A stretch of DNA of 24,962 bases from JBDREF01 sp043820045 (GCA_043820045.1 JBDREF010000154.1:1-24962); one strand, 5' to 3'; counted from the first letter of the stretch, positions 13,131 to 22,630 are shown. Made by a program: numbers and translations. Notes: generated from the sequence alone by a model not told the origin.

Positions 13131-13316
13131 TTATCCACTTCGGGCGAGGTGACGCTCCGCAGGTCCAGGGCCTGAAGGCCGGGCGAAGTCGCGGTCTGTT
13201 GTCATCAGCCACTTGTCGAATTCGAAGTTGTCCTCTCGCATGGAGAACTCGATCGTATGTAAGCCGGGCTGTTCGATGTCCAGGTAGATTTTGTATGGCT
13301 CGTAGCATGAACTGTA
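13131..13316 (-). pseudogene. C-terminal remnant of a secreted glycan-active enzyme
   Basis: The minus-strand frame reads YEPYKIYLDIEQPGLHTIEF, then SMREDNFEFDKWLMTTDRDF and ARPSGPGPAER, and stops at 13131. The pattern (compact beta-domain, PGxHTIxFSMREDxFExDKWLxTTD) resembles the C-terminal carbohydrate-associated domain of secreted planctomycetal glycoside hydrolases. A TGA directly upstream (13319-13317) and the lack of any start or enzyme domain show that it is a leftover of a deleted gene. It sits between the catabolic operon and the beta-helix gene, so a larger degradative locus has been trimmed. The exact family is uncertain. Confidence 0.55.
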
Positions 13317-13362
13317 TCAGATCTACGCAAGACTGTGCCTTCATTCAGATTCTTGCTTAGGA

Positions 13363-13412
13363 CAGGGATTTATCTCTGCGTTCAACTGCTTCCCTGATAG
13401 AAATAAACCCTG
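13363..13412 (-). terminator. Possible terminator hairpin after the beta-helix gene
   Basis: CAGGGATTTATCTCT and TAGAAATAAACCCTG form an imperfect inverted repeat (one bulge, one mismatch) about 25 bp downstream of the beta-helix stop codon in the direction of transcription. There is no clean T tract, so this is only a tentative call. Confidence 0.3.
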
Positions 13413-13434
13413 AACTCCGGACTGCTTGCATTGG

Positions 13435-16400
13435 TCAGTTGATCGATTCGAGCGCTCCGGCGTCTCTCTTGCCTTTGGGCTTGCTTCCGGCGAAATCACG
13501 CAGGAACGGCCCGTCAAACTGCCACGCATACAGCTCTGTGATATCGGTCTTCGCGTCTTTAAGAGTTCCGAGCGATATCCTCACAAATTCAACAGTCCCT
13601 TTTAAGTACTTACCGTTCGGAGTTCCGCAGACAAACAGATCACTGTCATTGTCGATGGAGGCGTTCCCGATTCCGGATCCTGAAGAATCTCTCTTGCCGT
13701 CAACATAAATAGTGAGCACTTTAGCCGAGCGATCGGCTTGAGCTATCACGTGATGCCACTGGCCGTCATTGACCTTCTTTATGCTCTTAAGCTCGGATGA
13801 AGCGCCGGATGCTTTTACTGTAAACAGAACTCTGCCCGATCCGTCAACGGTCAATCCGTAGCCGCGTTCGGCCATTTTTTGCACCAGGACACAGTCTTTC
13901 GATTCCGTCTTGAAATACGCTTCGATACAGAAATTCGAATCCCAAACCTCGGGACTCTTGAAATCCTTGCCTGTGACCTTTCTGTCCTCTTTCTGTCCAT
14001 TCTTGTCCCATCTGAACCTGATCGGTATAGTAAGAGTCTCGTTCAGTTTACTGTTCGGACAGACAGCGTACTGGTTTTCACCGTTGAAGGTGCACGCCCC
14101 CTTTGTCCAGTCTTCAAGCGGACCGTCAACATAATTCTCTTTAGTGATATTTACTCCGGTCAAGGGGAACATGGGCTGCTTATAATAATCATCCCTGGTA
14201 TAGTAATAAGGTGTCATGTACCAGTGCTCATCTAATATCCTGGTCGGGTCGTTGCCCGCCGGATAGAAGTTCCACTCGGCAACCATGGCGTACAGAGGCC
14301 AGGGGACAAAACACTTTACTCCCCGACCGATAGCCGGCGAATCTTCAGTCAGGCTGAAGTCTTTGTTCGCGGGATCTTTCATAACAGGTTTATGCGCAAC
14401 AACACCGAGGTCATAGCCGATTGATTTGACTTCTTCAAGCACCTGCCTGCACTCTTCGAAGGTGCGATGCCACTTTCCCGATGATTTGAATGAACCGTAT
14501 TTAGCCGTGATATTATGAAAGACGTTGCCCGCAAACGCATTGGTCTCAAGAGCGTAGTTCTTTTCTATTTTCCCGGCGTCCCGTTCATTGCCGTCCTGGG
14601 GTGTTTTCGCAGGTTGGGTATGCCAGAACACCCAGTCGCTGATACTGTCCCAGATGTTTCCCATGAACTTGTTACGGCCAGCCTGGGGAGCCTGACGCCT
14701 GGAGCCTTTCACGAAATTGTAGGCCGTATTGTTGAAAAACATATTCTGGTAGCTAATGATCTCCTGGAACATGGTAGTGGCGCCGTGCATGCTTCGGATG
14801 TCATTGCTCAGTCCCCAGCCGATGTTGTTGAAATAGTAGTTCTTGAAGGCCCCGTCAAGATAATACGCCATTCCGAACCGTGCGCCGCCGGGCGTCGTTG
14901 CGGTTTTGTCCGACACCCAATGATCGTATCTGTACCCACCCGGGTTACCCGAGACATTGTTAAACACATACGCGCTGCCGCCCTGCCATGTCTCGATATT
15001 GCCGCAGTCGTCGCCCGTACGTATGGAATCTGTCACCTTGTTCTGATAGATCAGGATGCGGGTAAGCGGACAATCCCTGACGTTGCCGCTTATCTTTGCC
15101 CCGCGTACATTTATGCCGGCGTGCCAGGAACGTTCAACGACATTTCCTGCGACCTCCAGGGTTTGGGCGTTTTCAACGTTGATGGCATTCGACGCCCCCA
15201 CCCGGGGAGAACGCAGCCCGGTCCTGTAGAGGTAATTTCGCAATATCTTCACGTCGAACAGATGGCCCGCGCGGTCCGGAAGGGTATCTCCCCACAGCAG
15301 TCCCTCTTCAATGCTTATGCCGCCGTGATCGGTATCCCGGAATTCACAGTCACGCACAACGATATTGTCGATACGATCGCCCGGGTTGACAGCTTTGAAC
15401 AGCACACCATTGTTGATATGTTCGAACGTGCAGTTGGCAACCGTTATATCGTCAGCAGGCCCCCAGACCCTGATGCAGGCCGGATAGATGTGTTTCTTGA
15501 GCCTGAATTTCTGCGAATACAACCACGGGATATCTGTCAGGTCCCAGGACACATTCGCGAATCTGAATGTCAGGCCGCTTACAACAAGATGCTGCCGGGC
15601 CGTAAGGTCAACAAGAGTGGCCTCCTTCCCTACTTCAACCACCGCCGTGTTCGGGTTCCGTCCGTTCGGCAGGATAATATGAAGCCTTCCACCGCTTCCC
15701 TTCTTTTCAAACCAGTATTCGCCTTCGGGGTCGTCAAGGTATTGCGGCTTGTCTTCGAGGTAATACCTGTGGTCCCGGCTTATGATGCGTGATGTCGCGC
15801 CGCCCAGATAGCCTTCGAAACCGAGCGCATTCTTCTCGGCATCGAATCCCTGGACGTATGAAGGATAAGGAGTGCCGTCCACCCAACCGAACTCTGCCCA
15901 TATAATCGCGCCCAAGTAGAGTTCTTTCGGGCCTGTGATATGCTTCGTATCCTTGGCCATGGCCAGGGTCTTCTCGCTGCCTTCGGCCTTCATGGTCAGA
16001 TTAAAATACGGATGTCCCGGATTATCCCAGCACCACCACTCGCTTTTGACATCCTCCGGGTCAGACTCTTTCCAGTTCGGCATCCGCGCGAGAGGGATAC
16101 GTGTTATCTTATCATTTTTTGAAGCGGACCTTCCCGATGGTTCCACAAGATATACGGTACGCGGCGCAAAATCGAGATCAATGTACCAGACTTTTTCGGC
16201 ATCGGGAATATCCTTATTCTCCGCCCCTTTTTTCCATCCGCCTGTGATCCTGTACCCGCCGGAGATCACGGCTTGGCCCGTACCCCAGGCCGGATCGCTT
16301 GTCAGGCGTATCGGATTGCCCTTCTCGCCCGATTCAAGGGCATTCATTGTACCCCTGTAGTACACTCCACGCTTGAACACGTAAGTGTGAATTCCTTCGC

Positions 16401-16674
16401 ACTGTTTCGCAATTCCCGAGGCCTGCGTATCCCACGGATGATGTTTCCACGCAGTATCCCTGGTCAAACCATTGTTTGAGTCATTGCCCTCTTCGTAATC
16501 AATATAGCGAACTGAATCCCCTTTTTCATACCTGAACGGCTGTGGCGACCACTCGATGTCACCTGTTGAAGAAATCTTTGCGTATGCTTTCTGCCAACTA
16601 AACTGGTCGGCTCTCGCCCATACACACCCGAAAACAAATAGAACAACGATTGCAGTATAAAGCCACGTCTTCAT
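13435..16674 (-). CDS. Secreted right-handed beta-helix protein with C-terminal LamG domain
   Basis: This protein of about 1079 residues starts at ATG 16674, ten codons inside the longest frame. That start gives a clean signal peptide (MKTWLYTAIVVLFVFGCVWA, cut after ARA) and has GGAGA upstream. The middle of the protein shows parallel beta-helix rungs (ITVANCTFEHINNGVLF, IVVRDCEFRDTDHGGISIEE, NAINVENAQTLEVAGNVVER). Such folds are typical of polysaccharide lyases and glycan hydrolases acting on pectin-like polymers. The last ~190 residues form a LamG/concanavalin-like domain (FCIEAYFKTESKD, DGQWHHVIAQADR, LTIYVDGKRDSS). The protein ends with RDAGALE, a frequent terminus in beta-helix proteins. 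The catalytic residue and substrate cannot be named. Divergence from a rhamnogalacturonan lyase suggests plant pectin. Confidence 0.88.
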   Translation of the reverse strand: MKTWLYTAIVVLFVFGCVWARADQFSWQKAYAKISSTGDIEWSPQPFRYEKGDSVRYIDYEEGNDSNNGLTRDTAWKHHPWDTQASGIAKQCEGIHTYVFKRGVYYRGTMNALESGEKGNPIRLTSDPAWGTGQAVISGGYRITGGWKKGAENKDIPDAEKVWYIDLDFAPRTVYLVEPSGRSASKNDKITRIPLARMPNWKESDPEDVKSEWWCWDNPGHPYFNLTMKAEGSEKTLAMAKDTKHITGPKELYLGAIIWAEFGWVDGTPYPSYVQGFDAEKNALGFEGYLGGATSRIISRDHRYYLEDKPQYLDDPEGEYWFEKKGSGGRLHIILPNGRNPNTAVVEVGKEATLVDLTARQHLVVSGLTFRFANVSWDLTDIPWLYSQKFRLKKHIYPACIRVWGPADDITVANCTFEHINNGVLFKAVNPGDRIDNIVVRDCEFRDTDHGGISIEEGLLWGDTLPDRAGHLFDVKILRNYLYRTGLRSPRVGASNAINVENAQTLEVAGNVVERSWHAGINVRGAKISGNVRDCPLTRILIYQNKVTDSIRTGDDCGNIETWQGGSAYVFNNVSGNPGGYRYDHWVSDKTATTPGGARFGMAYYLDGAFKNYYFNNIGWGLSNDIRSMHGATTMFQEIISYQNMFFNNTAYNFVKGSRRQAPQAGRNKFMGNIWDSISDWVFWHTQPAKTPQDGNERDAGKIEKNYALETNAFAGNVFHNITAKYGSFKSSGKWHRTFEECRQVLEEVKSIGYDLGVVAHKPVMKDPANKDFSLTEDSPAIGRGVKCFVPWPLYAMVAEWNFYPAGNDPTRILDEHWYMTPYYYTRDDYYKQPMFPLTGVNITKENYVDGPLEDWTKGACTFNGENQYAVCPNSKLNETLTIPIRFRWDKNGQKEDRKVTGKDFKSPEVWDSNFCIEAYFKTESKDCVLVQKMAERGYGLTVDGSGRVLFTVKASGASSELKSIKKVNDGQWHHVIAQADRSAKVLTIYVDGKRDSSGSGIGNASIDNDSDLFVCGTPNGKYLKGTVEFVRISLGTLKDAKTDITELYAWQFDGPFLRDFAGSKPKGKRDAGALESIN

Positions 16675-16755
16675 ATTTTTCTGATCTCCAAAAACCCTTT
16701 GCATGCAGAGAAACTAACAAGAATTAACAGGATGTTTGATTTAAGCACCCGGGCG

Positions 16756-16784
16756 ATTATAGCATCGCGGGGATAACGCTTCCA
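16756..16784 (-). promoter_or_regulatory. Promoter for the beta-helix gene
   Basis: On the minus strand the extended -10 TGCTATAAT (TATAAT at 16761-16756) is preceded by a 17-bp spacer and a weak -35 (TGGAAG). It is about 80 bp before the gene start, back to back with the lyase promoter. Confidence 0.5.
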
Positions 16785-16806
16785 GGGAAAAGACGGCGGG
16801 GTATTC

Positions 16807-16835
16807 TTTGGATTTCCGTCGGCTTGTGATATAAT
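16807..16835 (+). promoter_or_regulatory. Promoter for the rhamnogalacturonan lyase
   Basis: An extended -10 TGATATAAT (TATAAT at 16830-16835) has a weak -35 TTTGGA 17 bp upstream. It lies 42 bp before the lyase ATG, whose ribosome site is GAGGGT at about 16863. Confidence 0.55.
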
Positions 16836-16877
16836 ACGAACCGGCCGTTCACCATATAAGTTTAGAGGGTAAACAAG

Positions 16878-18830
16878 ATGAGAAATACCATGCAATACAG
16901 TTGGTTCACCGGCGTCGCTGTCATGATTCGCAATTCGACCTTGATCGCTCTTTGTCTTGGCCTGCTGCCGACCCTTTCCAAGCCCGCAGCAGCACAACGT
17001 CGGATGGAAAATCTTACCCGCGGGATTGTGGCCGTCAAGCAAGCCGCGGGCGTTTATGTCGGCTGGAGATTGTTCGGCACCGATCCCGAGACAGTCACCT
17101 TCAATCTCTACCGCATCACTGGCGGGGGAGAACCGGTTAAGGTCAATGAAGAGCCGGTTGCCGGAGCCACCAACTATATGGATAGCGGCGCCGATCTCAA
17201 TCAGGCGCTTGCGTACTTTGTCCGGCCGGTATTGAACGGCAAAGAACTGACGCCTTCCAGGCCGGCACGCGCCTGGGATAATAATTACCTCGAAATCCCG
17301 ATCCGGCCTGTCCCCGAATACCAGCCCGGCGATGCCTCAATCGCCGATCTGGATGGCGACGGAGAATATGAGATCGTGCTGCATCAAGTATCACACGGCC
17401 GAGACAACTCCTTTCCCGGCATCACCGGTGCGCCCGTATTCGACGCTTATGAGATGGATGGCACGCATCTTTGGCGCATTAACCTGGGCACCAACATCCG
17501 CGATGGCGAACACTACACCCAATTCATGGTCTATGACCTCGACGGCGACGGCAGGGCCGAGATGGCCTGCAAAACAGCCGACGGTACGACAGACGGTAAG
17601 GGACGGGTCATCGGGGACAAAGACAAGGACTGGCGCACCTATAAGGAAGGCGACCGGACTCACGGCCGAATCCTTGACGGCCCTGAGTATTTAACCATTT
17701 TCGACGGCCGGACCGGTGAGGCGTTGAAAACGGTGGATTATGTCCCGAATCGGTATCCGATTAACGGCTGGGGCGGTATCGGCGGAAACGGCGGAAACGA
17801 CAGTTATGGGAACCGCTGCGACCGCTTTCTGGCCTGTGTCGCCTACCTGGATGGTGTGCAGCCGAGCCTGGTAATGTGCCGGGGCGTTTACGGCCGGATT
17901 GTTATGGCCGCATGGGACTGGCGCGATGCGAAGCTGGCCGGTCGCTGGGTCTTCGATTCGGGCATAAGTTATCCGCCCTTCGACGACGCCTCGCCCTATT
18001 CGGGTATGGGCGGCCACTCGCTGTCAGTGGCGGATGTGGACGGGGATGGAAAGGATGAGATTGTCTATCACGCGATGGTTGTGGACGACAACGGCAAAGG
18101 ACTCTACTCCACCGGGTGGCGGCATGGCGACTCGATGCATATCAGCGATATGTATCCCGACCGTCCCGGCCTGGAGGTCTTCACCGTTCACGAGAACGAG
18201 GATGATACCGTGCGGTTCCGAAGCCCCGGCGCGGCGATGCGCGATGCACGCACAGGCTCAGCGATATGGAAACACAGTCCCGGCGTCGACGTCGGCGGGG
18301 GCGTAGCGGCCGACATCGACCCGCGTTATCGCGGCTACGAGGCATGGGGCGGCCCGGGCGGCCTGCGCGATTCGCAAGGTCACGAGATTGGTCCGAACCC
18401 GAGGTCCGGCGGTTTTGTGATTTGGTGGGACGGCGACTTGCTGCGCGAACTTGTTGCCGGTTCGAGCATCAACAAATGGAACTGGAAAACAGGAGCCGAA
18501 GAGAGGCTATTTGCCATCGAAGGCCGGGGCCCCAGACGCGGTCCGAACCTGATGGGTGATTTCCTGGGCGACTGGCGGGAAGAGATGCTAATGACCGCTC
18601 CCGACGGAAAATCTCTGCGACTCTACACCACAACTATCCCGACTGAGCACCGTATCTATACATTGATGCACGACCCGCAATACCGCCTGGCCATAGCATG
18701 GCAAAACGTGGTCTATAACAAGCCCCCACACCCGGGGTTCTTTCTTGGCGACGGAATGGCGCCACCGCCGCGTCCCAACATCTACCTTGTCGGCAAAGGC
18801 GAAGCAATCGCCGGCATCAGGCCAAACTAA
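16878..18830 (+). CDS. Rhamnogalacturonan lyase, polysaccharide lyase family 11
   Basis: This complete 650-residue secreted enzyme cleaves the rhamnose-galacturonate backbone of rhamnogalacturonan I by beta-elimination. After an N-terminal signal (hydrophobic TLIALCLGLLP, cut after PAAAQ) come a beta-sandwich start (MENLTRGIVAVKQAAGVYVG, WRLFGTD) and an eight-bladed propeller. Three calcium-type loops, DLDGDGEYE (157), DLDGDGRAE (220) and DVDGDGKDE (386), are visible, as are the family segments HYTQFMVYD, ACKTADGTTDGKG and NDSYGNRCDRFLACVAYLDG. The length fits family 11. The first ATG is used because GAGGGT is well spaced, although the signal peptide could also begin at Met16. It is transcribed away from the beta-helix gene and probably acts on the same polymer. 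Confidence 0.95.
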   Translation: MRNTMQYSWFTGVAVMIRNSTLIALCLGLLPTLSKPAAAQRRMENLTRGIVAVKQAAGVYVGWRLFGTDPETVTFNLYRITGGGEPVKVNEEPVAGATNYMDSGADLNQALAYFVRPVLNGKELTPSRPARAWDNNYLEIPIRPVPEYQPGDASIADLDGDGEYEIVLHQVSHGRDNSFPGITGAPVFDAYEMDGTHLWRINLGTNIRDGEHYTQFMVYDLDGDGRAEMACKTADGTTDGKGRVIGDKDKDWRTYKEGDRTHGRILDGPEYLTIFDGRTGEALKTVDYVPNRYPINGWGGIGGNGGNDSYGNRCDRFLACVAYLDGVQPSLVMCRGVYGRIVMAAWDWRDAKLAGRWVFDSGISYPPFDDASPYSGMGGHSLSVADVDGDGKDEIVYHAMVVDDNGKGLYSTGWRHGDSMHISDMYPDRPGLEVFTVHENEDDTVRFRSPGAAMRDARTGSAIWKHSPGVDVGGGVAADIDPRYRGYEAWGGPGGLRDSQGHEIGPNPRSGGFVIWWDGDLLRELVAGSSINKWNWKTGAEERLFAIEGRGPRRGPNLMGDFLGDWREEMLMTAPDGKSLRLYTTTIPTEHRIYTLMHDPQYRLAIAWQNVVYNKPPHPGFFLGDGMAPPPRPNIYLVGKGEAIAGIRPN

Positions 18831-19024
18831 GTATGACATTCGGACGCGATTTAGGCAAAATTAGCATCTGTGGTGACAAAATGGAGTCACGAATCTTAGA
18901 AGAATTTTGGCATTTCGCAACTCGCGAAAAGGGGGCCATTCGTCGGGTTGTAATCTATGAATTCCGCAAGGGCAGGCATGACCTGCTTAACCGGGGGTGG
19001 ATTTTGACAGGAACAGGCGAAGGG

Positions 19025-19053
19025 TTGTAGATGAGTGGCATGCAGTCTATAAT
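19025..19053 (+). promoter_or_regulatory. Candidate promoter of the TolB-like/membrane pair
   Basis: TTGTAG (19025-19030) and a perfect TATAAT (19048-19053) are separated by 17 bp, 60 bp before the start codon of the TolB-like gene. The 280 bp between the lyase and this gene hold no gene that I believe in. Confidence 0.5.
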
Positions 19054-19112
19054 ACCATCATGATTCATCGAATATTCGAGCCACATGAAGTTGCTGACCA
19101 TTGCGGAGAACA

Positions 19113-20654
19113 ATGAAAAGAGGATATATCGTCATAGGTGTCTTTTGCGTCGTTATCATCCTTTTAGGACTGTGGATTGTGTTCTCCTCATCCGAGGTCA
19201 TGGTAGAGGGCACACAAATCGCCTGCGAGCCGAATATTTCCCCCGACTACTCTGGCTTAGTCATCCCATGCAACATCGCACCCTTGAATTTCAGAATCCT
19301 CGAAAAGGGACAGGCCTATCGCGTCAAGATTCATTCCGATAACGGCCCGGCGATAGAAATTGCCGGCAAAACAAGCCGAATCCGCATCCCTCTGAGAAGA
19401 TGGCGAGCCATGCTTGACGCCAACAAAGGCCGTGAGCTTTTCGTGGACGTCTATCTCAGGAATGCGGAGAATAAATGGCTGCAATTTCAACGCATCGTCA
19501 ACACCATAGCCGATGAAGATATCGGCCGGACACTCGTGTACCGGTTCATGAAACCCGTCTATAACGGGTGGAAGGACATGGGGATTTATCAGCGCGATCT
19601 GACCGATTTTGATGTGTCGCTGGTCATGCACGGGCGTTCCTTCGGCGAAGGGTGTCTCAACTGCCACAGCTTTGCAGGCAACACTTCAAATACCATGACA
19701 ATCGGTCTGCGCAGTGCCACATATGGCAGCAGCACTCTACTGGCTCACAATGGCGATGTCCACAAGATCGGAGCAAAATGGGGTTACACGGCCTGGCATC
19801 CGAGCGGCCGACTCGCTGTGTACTCGATAAACAAGGTGCGTCAGTTCTTTCATGCCGGCGGCATGGAGGTCAGGGACGTTGTGGATCTCGACTCGGCGCT
19901 GCTCTGTTACTATCTTGACAGCAAGAAGGTAACATGCCCCGAGGACTTGGCCGACAAGAACCGGCTCGAAACCTATCCGACGTGGTCCCCGGACGGTCGG
20001 TATCTCTATTTTTGCAGCGGTCCGATTCTGTGGCGGGACCGAGACACTGTGCCTCCCGAGAACTACGACAAGCTCAAGTATGACCTTCGGCGCATAGCCT
20101 ATGACGTCGAGACGGATACATGGGGCAAGGCTGAGACGGTGTTGTCCGCCGATGAAACGGGCCTGAGCATCCTGTTGCCGAGGATATCACCGGACGGCCG
20201 GTTTCTCCTGTTCTGCATGTGCCGGTACGGCTGCTTTCCAATATATCAGCCAAGCAGCGACCTTTACCTCATGGATCTGGCCACAGGTGACTATCGCAAG
20301 CTGGCTGGGAACAGCTTATATTCCGAATCGTGGCACAGTTGGTCGGGCAACAGCCGGTGGATAGCGTTCAGCAGTAAGCGCCAGGGAGGGACATTGACCA
20401 GGACATATATCAGCTATGTGGACAAGACGGGCCAGGTCCACAAGCCTTTTGTCCTGCCCCAAAAGGATCCGGAGTATTATGACTCGCTGATAGAAACGTT
20501 CAGTGTCCCCGAGTTGATCGAGGACAGCGTCAAGGTCAGCAGATCCCTGCTGGCCAGGGTCGCTCGCTCCGAACCTTCGGTGGCCGTGGACATTCCCATT
20601 ACCGGAGCAACGCCTTTGGCCGGACCATCCGAGCCACGGCTGGAGCGTGAGTGA
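19113..20654 (+). CDS. Membrane-anchored TolB-like propeller protein with CxxCH motif
   Basis: This 513-residue protein starts at ATG 19113 (CGGAGAA upstream). The N-terminus is a signal-anchor (YIVIGVFCVVIILLGLWIVF), followed by a beta-rich domain. GEGCLNCHSF (C181-x-x-C-H185) is a possible haem c attachment site. The rest carries PD40/TolB-type propeller blades: YTAWHPSGRLAVYS, YPTWSPDGRYLYF, LPRISPDGRFLLF and SWHSWSGNSRWIAFSSKR. Such proteins are exported and bind partners or ligands. The CxxCH could bind haem or a metal, or form a disulphide. It is followed 27 bp later by a large membrane protein, an arrangement I recall from Bacteroidota and relatives. Function is unknown. Confidence 0.75.
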   Translation: MKRGYIVIGVFCVVIILLGLWIVFSSSEVMVEGTQIACEPNISPDYSGLVIPCNIAPLNFRILEKGQAYRVKIHSDNGPAIEIAGKTSRIRIPLRRWRAMLDANKGRELFVDVYLRNAENKWLQFQRIVNTIADEDIGRTLVYRFMKPVYNGWKDMGIYQRDLTDFDVSLVMHGRSFGEGCLNCHSFAGNTSNTMTIGLRSATYGSSTLLAHNGDVHKIGAKWGYTAWHPSGRLAVYSINKVRQFFHAGGMEVRDVVDLDSALLCYYLDSKKVTCPEDLADKNRLETYPTWSPDGRYLYFCSGPILWRDRDTVPPENYDKLKYDLRRIAYDVETDTWGKAETVLSADETGLSILLPRISPDGRFLLFCMCRYGCFPIYQPSSDLYLMDLATGDYRKLAGNSLYSESWHSWSGNSRWIAFSSKRQGGTLTRTYISYVDKTGQVHKPFVLPQKDPEYYDSLIETFSVPELIEDSVKVSRSLLARVARSEPSVAVDIPITGATPLAGPSEPRLERE

Positions 20655-20681
20655 CCATGCGGTCATAGGAGACGAAAACAC

Positions 20682-22577
20682 ATGCTGCACAGGATAAAAC
20701 AGGTTCCGCACAATCTGATATTCTTCCTTGTCGGCATGCTCTACCTGTGGCTCGTTGTTGAGCCGCGTCTGATATATCAGTGTTTCGGCACCATTTTGCC
20801 TGATGCTCCCATGTTCCTTACCGGATGGCCCTTCCTGGAAAACTCGCTGGGCGTGCCCGGCGGATTCGTCATGTACGTATCCGGATTCCTCTCCCAGTGG
20901 TATTATTACTCATGGCTCGGTGCTGTGATCATTGTGCTGTCTGCTCTGTGTCTGTGCGAACTTTCCAGGCGCCACCTCGTAGCTGCAGGTTATGCCAGGG
21001 CAACAGTCTTGAGTTCTTTTCCGGCGATCCTGCTCTTTCTGCTGTATAGCCGCTATAAACATCCATTGTCCGCCTGCCTGGCCGTGTCTATGGGACTGCT
21101 ATGTTCCCTTATTTTCGAAAGACTGCCTTCGCGCAGGTTGGTGATTCGTGCGGCGGTATATTGCCTTATGGCAGCGGTGCTCTTCTGGCTGGCCGGAGCG
21201 GGAGGACTGCTGATTTTCTCAGTCATGACTGTAATCTACGGCATCTTCATTCGCAGGGACTTCGGATTGCCGGTGCTGGCCCTGCCGGCAGGCTTCGGTA
21301 TCATCTGGTGCCTCGCTCAGTACGTATTCTTCGTACCGCCCCAACAGACATTTTCTGTTTTGACGCCCCTTTCTCCGGCGGTGACCCGAGGCATGAATGC
21401 TTTTTCAACTGCGCTGATTATCATCCTGTACAGTTTCGTTCCTCTGAGCGCAATACTCTTGCTGCTGGGCAGGGAAGTGTTCGGAAGTATCGGGCAAAAG
21501 CAGAAGAAACGTTCCAGGCAGAGCAAGGAAAAGAAAACGCGTGCTACAGCCGAGCATAGGAAGCGGCTTGCGATCATCTTAAAGAAAACAGCAGTGGCGG
21601 CGATCCCTATTATACTGACGGCCGCAGGACTCTACTTCAGCTATGACCGGATGAGCAAGCCGTTCGTCCAGGCACATGACTATTCCCTCCAGAGGCAATG
21701 GGGCGAGATTCTCGAACTTAGCCGCAGTCTCCCCAGGGGCAAAAGCAACGTTTACTTCAATCATGATGTTATGCGGGCGTTGTATCATACCGGCAGACTG
21801 CCCTATGACATGTTCAACTTCCCGCAGACACCGCACGGACTTTTCCTCACGCACGAAGAGAAAGTATCCGACCTGACACAATTGAAATTATGTGACTTAT
21901 TCATAGAGCTTGGCGGTGTTAACAGGGCCGAGAAACTGGCGTCGGAAATCCTGGCCGCAAAGAACCATTCCGGAATCGTCGTCGAGAAGCTGGCCTGGAT
22001 CAATATTATCAAGGGACAGAACCGCACGGCCCGGATTTATCTCAACGCCCTGAAGAAAGACCCGATCTGTCGTGGGACTGCAGCAGCCTTGCTCGGCGCC
22101 CTGGACGGCGGCTTGTCGCCGGACCAGACGGCCTATGTCGAGAGCATCCGATCGCGCATGTATGAAGAGGGGTACCCGGGAACCGCAGACGAACCCGTTG
22201 AACAAATGCTGGCAGGATTGCTCGCCCACAATCGGCGCAATAGGATGGCGTTCGAATACCTAATGGCGTATTATTTGCTGACAGGCCGGGTTGACGAGAT
22301 CACAGCCAACATGGAGCGGCTCAAGGAATTAGACTACCAGACTATCCCAACTCTCTATGAAGAGGCGATGCTTATCTACTTCGGAACTATGGGACAGAGA
22401 ATCGACTTGAACAAGTTCAACATAAGGCGTCAGACCATTGACCGCTACCTGAAGTTTGTACAACTCAGAGCCGGCATGCGGCCCGACAATCGCCAGGCCG
22501 TGCTCAATCGTTTGATCTCCGAATTTGGCAGCAGCTACTTTTTCTATTCCACATTCGGGCGTGTCGGATTGCCGTGA
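20682..22577 (+). CDS. Large membrane protein with helical C-terminal domain (DUF6057-like)
   Basis: This 631-residue protein is preceded by AGGAGA about 8 bp before the ATG. Residues 1-265 contain several hydrophobic segments (IFFLVGMLYLWLVVEP, SWLGAVIIVLSALCL, LLIFSVMTVIYGIFI, TALIIILYSFVPLSAILLLL). A strongly basic linker (KQKKRSRQSKEKKTRATAEH, ~267-290) and one more membrane span (TAVAAIPIILTAAGLYF) follow. The last ~300 residues are helix-rich and TPR-like (KLAWINIIKGQNRTARIYLN, MERLKELDYQTIP). This layout resembles DUF6057 proteins, recalled rather than confirmed. It forms a two-gene operon with the TolB-like protein and may be its membrane partner. No enzymatic motif is seen. Confidence 0.65.
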   Translation: MLHRIKQVPHNLIFFLVGMLYLWLVVEPRLIYQCFGTILPDAPMFLTGWPFLENSLGVPGGFVMYVSGFLSQWYYYSWLGAVIIVLSALCLCELSRRHLVAAGYARATVLSSFPAILLFLLYSRYKHPLSACLAVSMGLLCSLIFERLPSRRLVIRAAVYCLMAAVLFWLAGAGGLLIFSVMTVIYGIFIRRDFGLPVLALPAGFGIIWCLAQYVFFVPPQQTFSVLTPLSPAVTRGMNAFSTALIIILYSFVPLSAILLLLGREVFGSIGQKQKKRSRQSKEKKTRATAEHRKRLAIILKKTAVAAIPIILTAAGLYFSYDRMSKPFVQAHDYSLQRQWGEILELSRSLPRGKSNVYFNHDVMRALYHTGRLPYDMFNFPQTPHGLFLTHEEKVSDLTQLKLCDLFIELGGVNRAEKLASEILAAKNHSGIVVEKLAWINIIKGQNRTARIYLNALKKDPICRGTAAALLGALDGGLSPDQTAYVESIRSRMYEEGYPGTADEPVEQMLAGLLAHNRRNRMAFEYLMAYYLLTGRVDEITANMERLKELDYQTIPTLYEEAMLIYFGTMGQRIDLNKFNIRRQTIDRYLKFVQLRAGMRPDNRQAVLNRLISEFGSSYFFYSTFGRVGLP

Positions 22578-22630
22578 GATTTTTGTGAACTGGATACCGG
22601 GCGTTGTTTGAGCAGGGCGAGCAGGCCGGA

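Noticed and set aside
13045..13344. 99-codon minus-strand frame
   Set aside because: Another minus-strand frame of the same DNA gives a coherent hydrolase C-terminus (13131-13316). The 99-codon frame has no ribosome site and random composition.
14515..15792. Plus-strand open frame of 425 codons inside the beta-helix gene
   Set aside because: It is a mirror frame of a high-GC coding sequence. The minus strand has a signal peptide, beta-helix rungs and LamG domain, and the plus frame has none.
18833..19030. 65-codon plus-strand frame after the lyase
   Set aside because: It has no ribosome site and no recognisable motif, and it overlaps the region expected to hold the next promoter.
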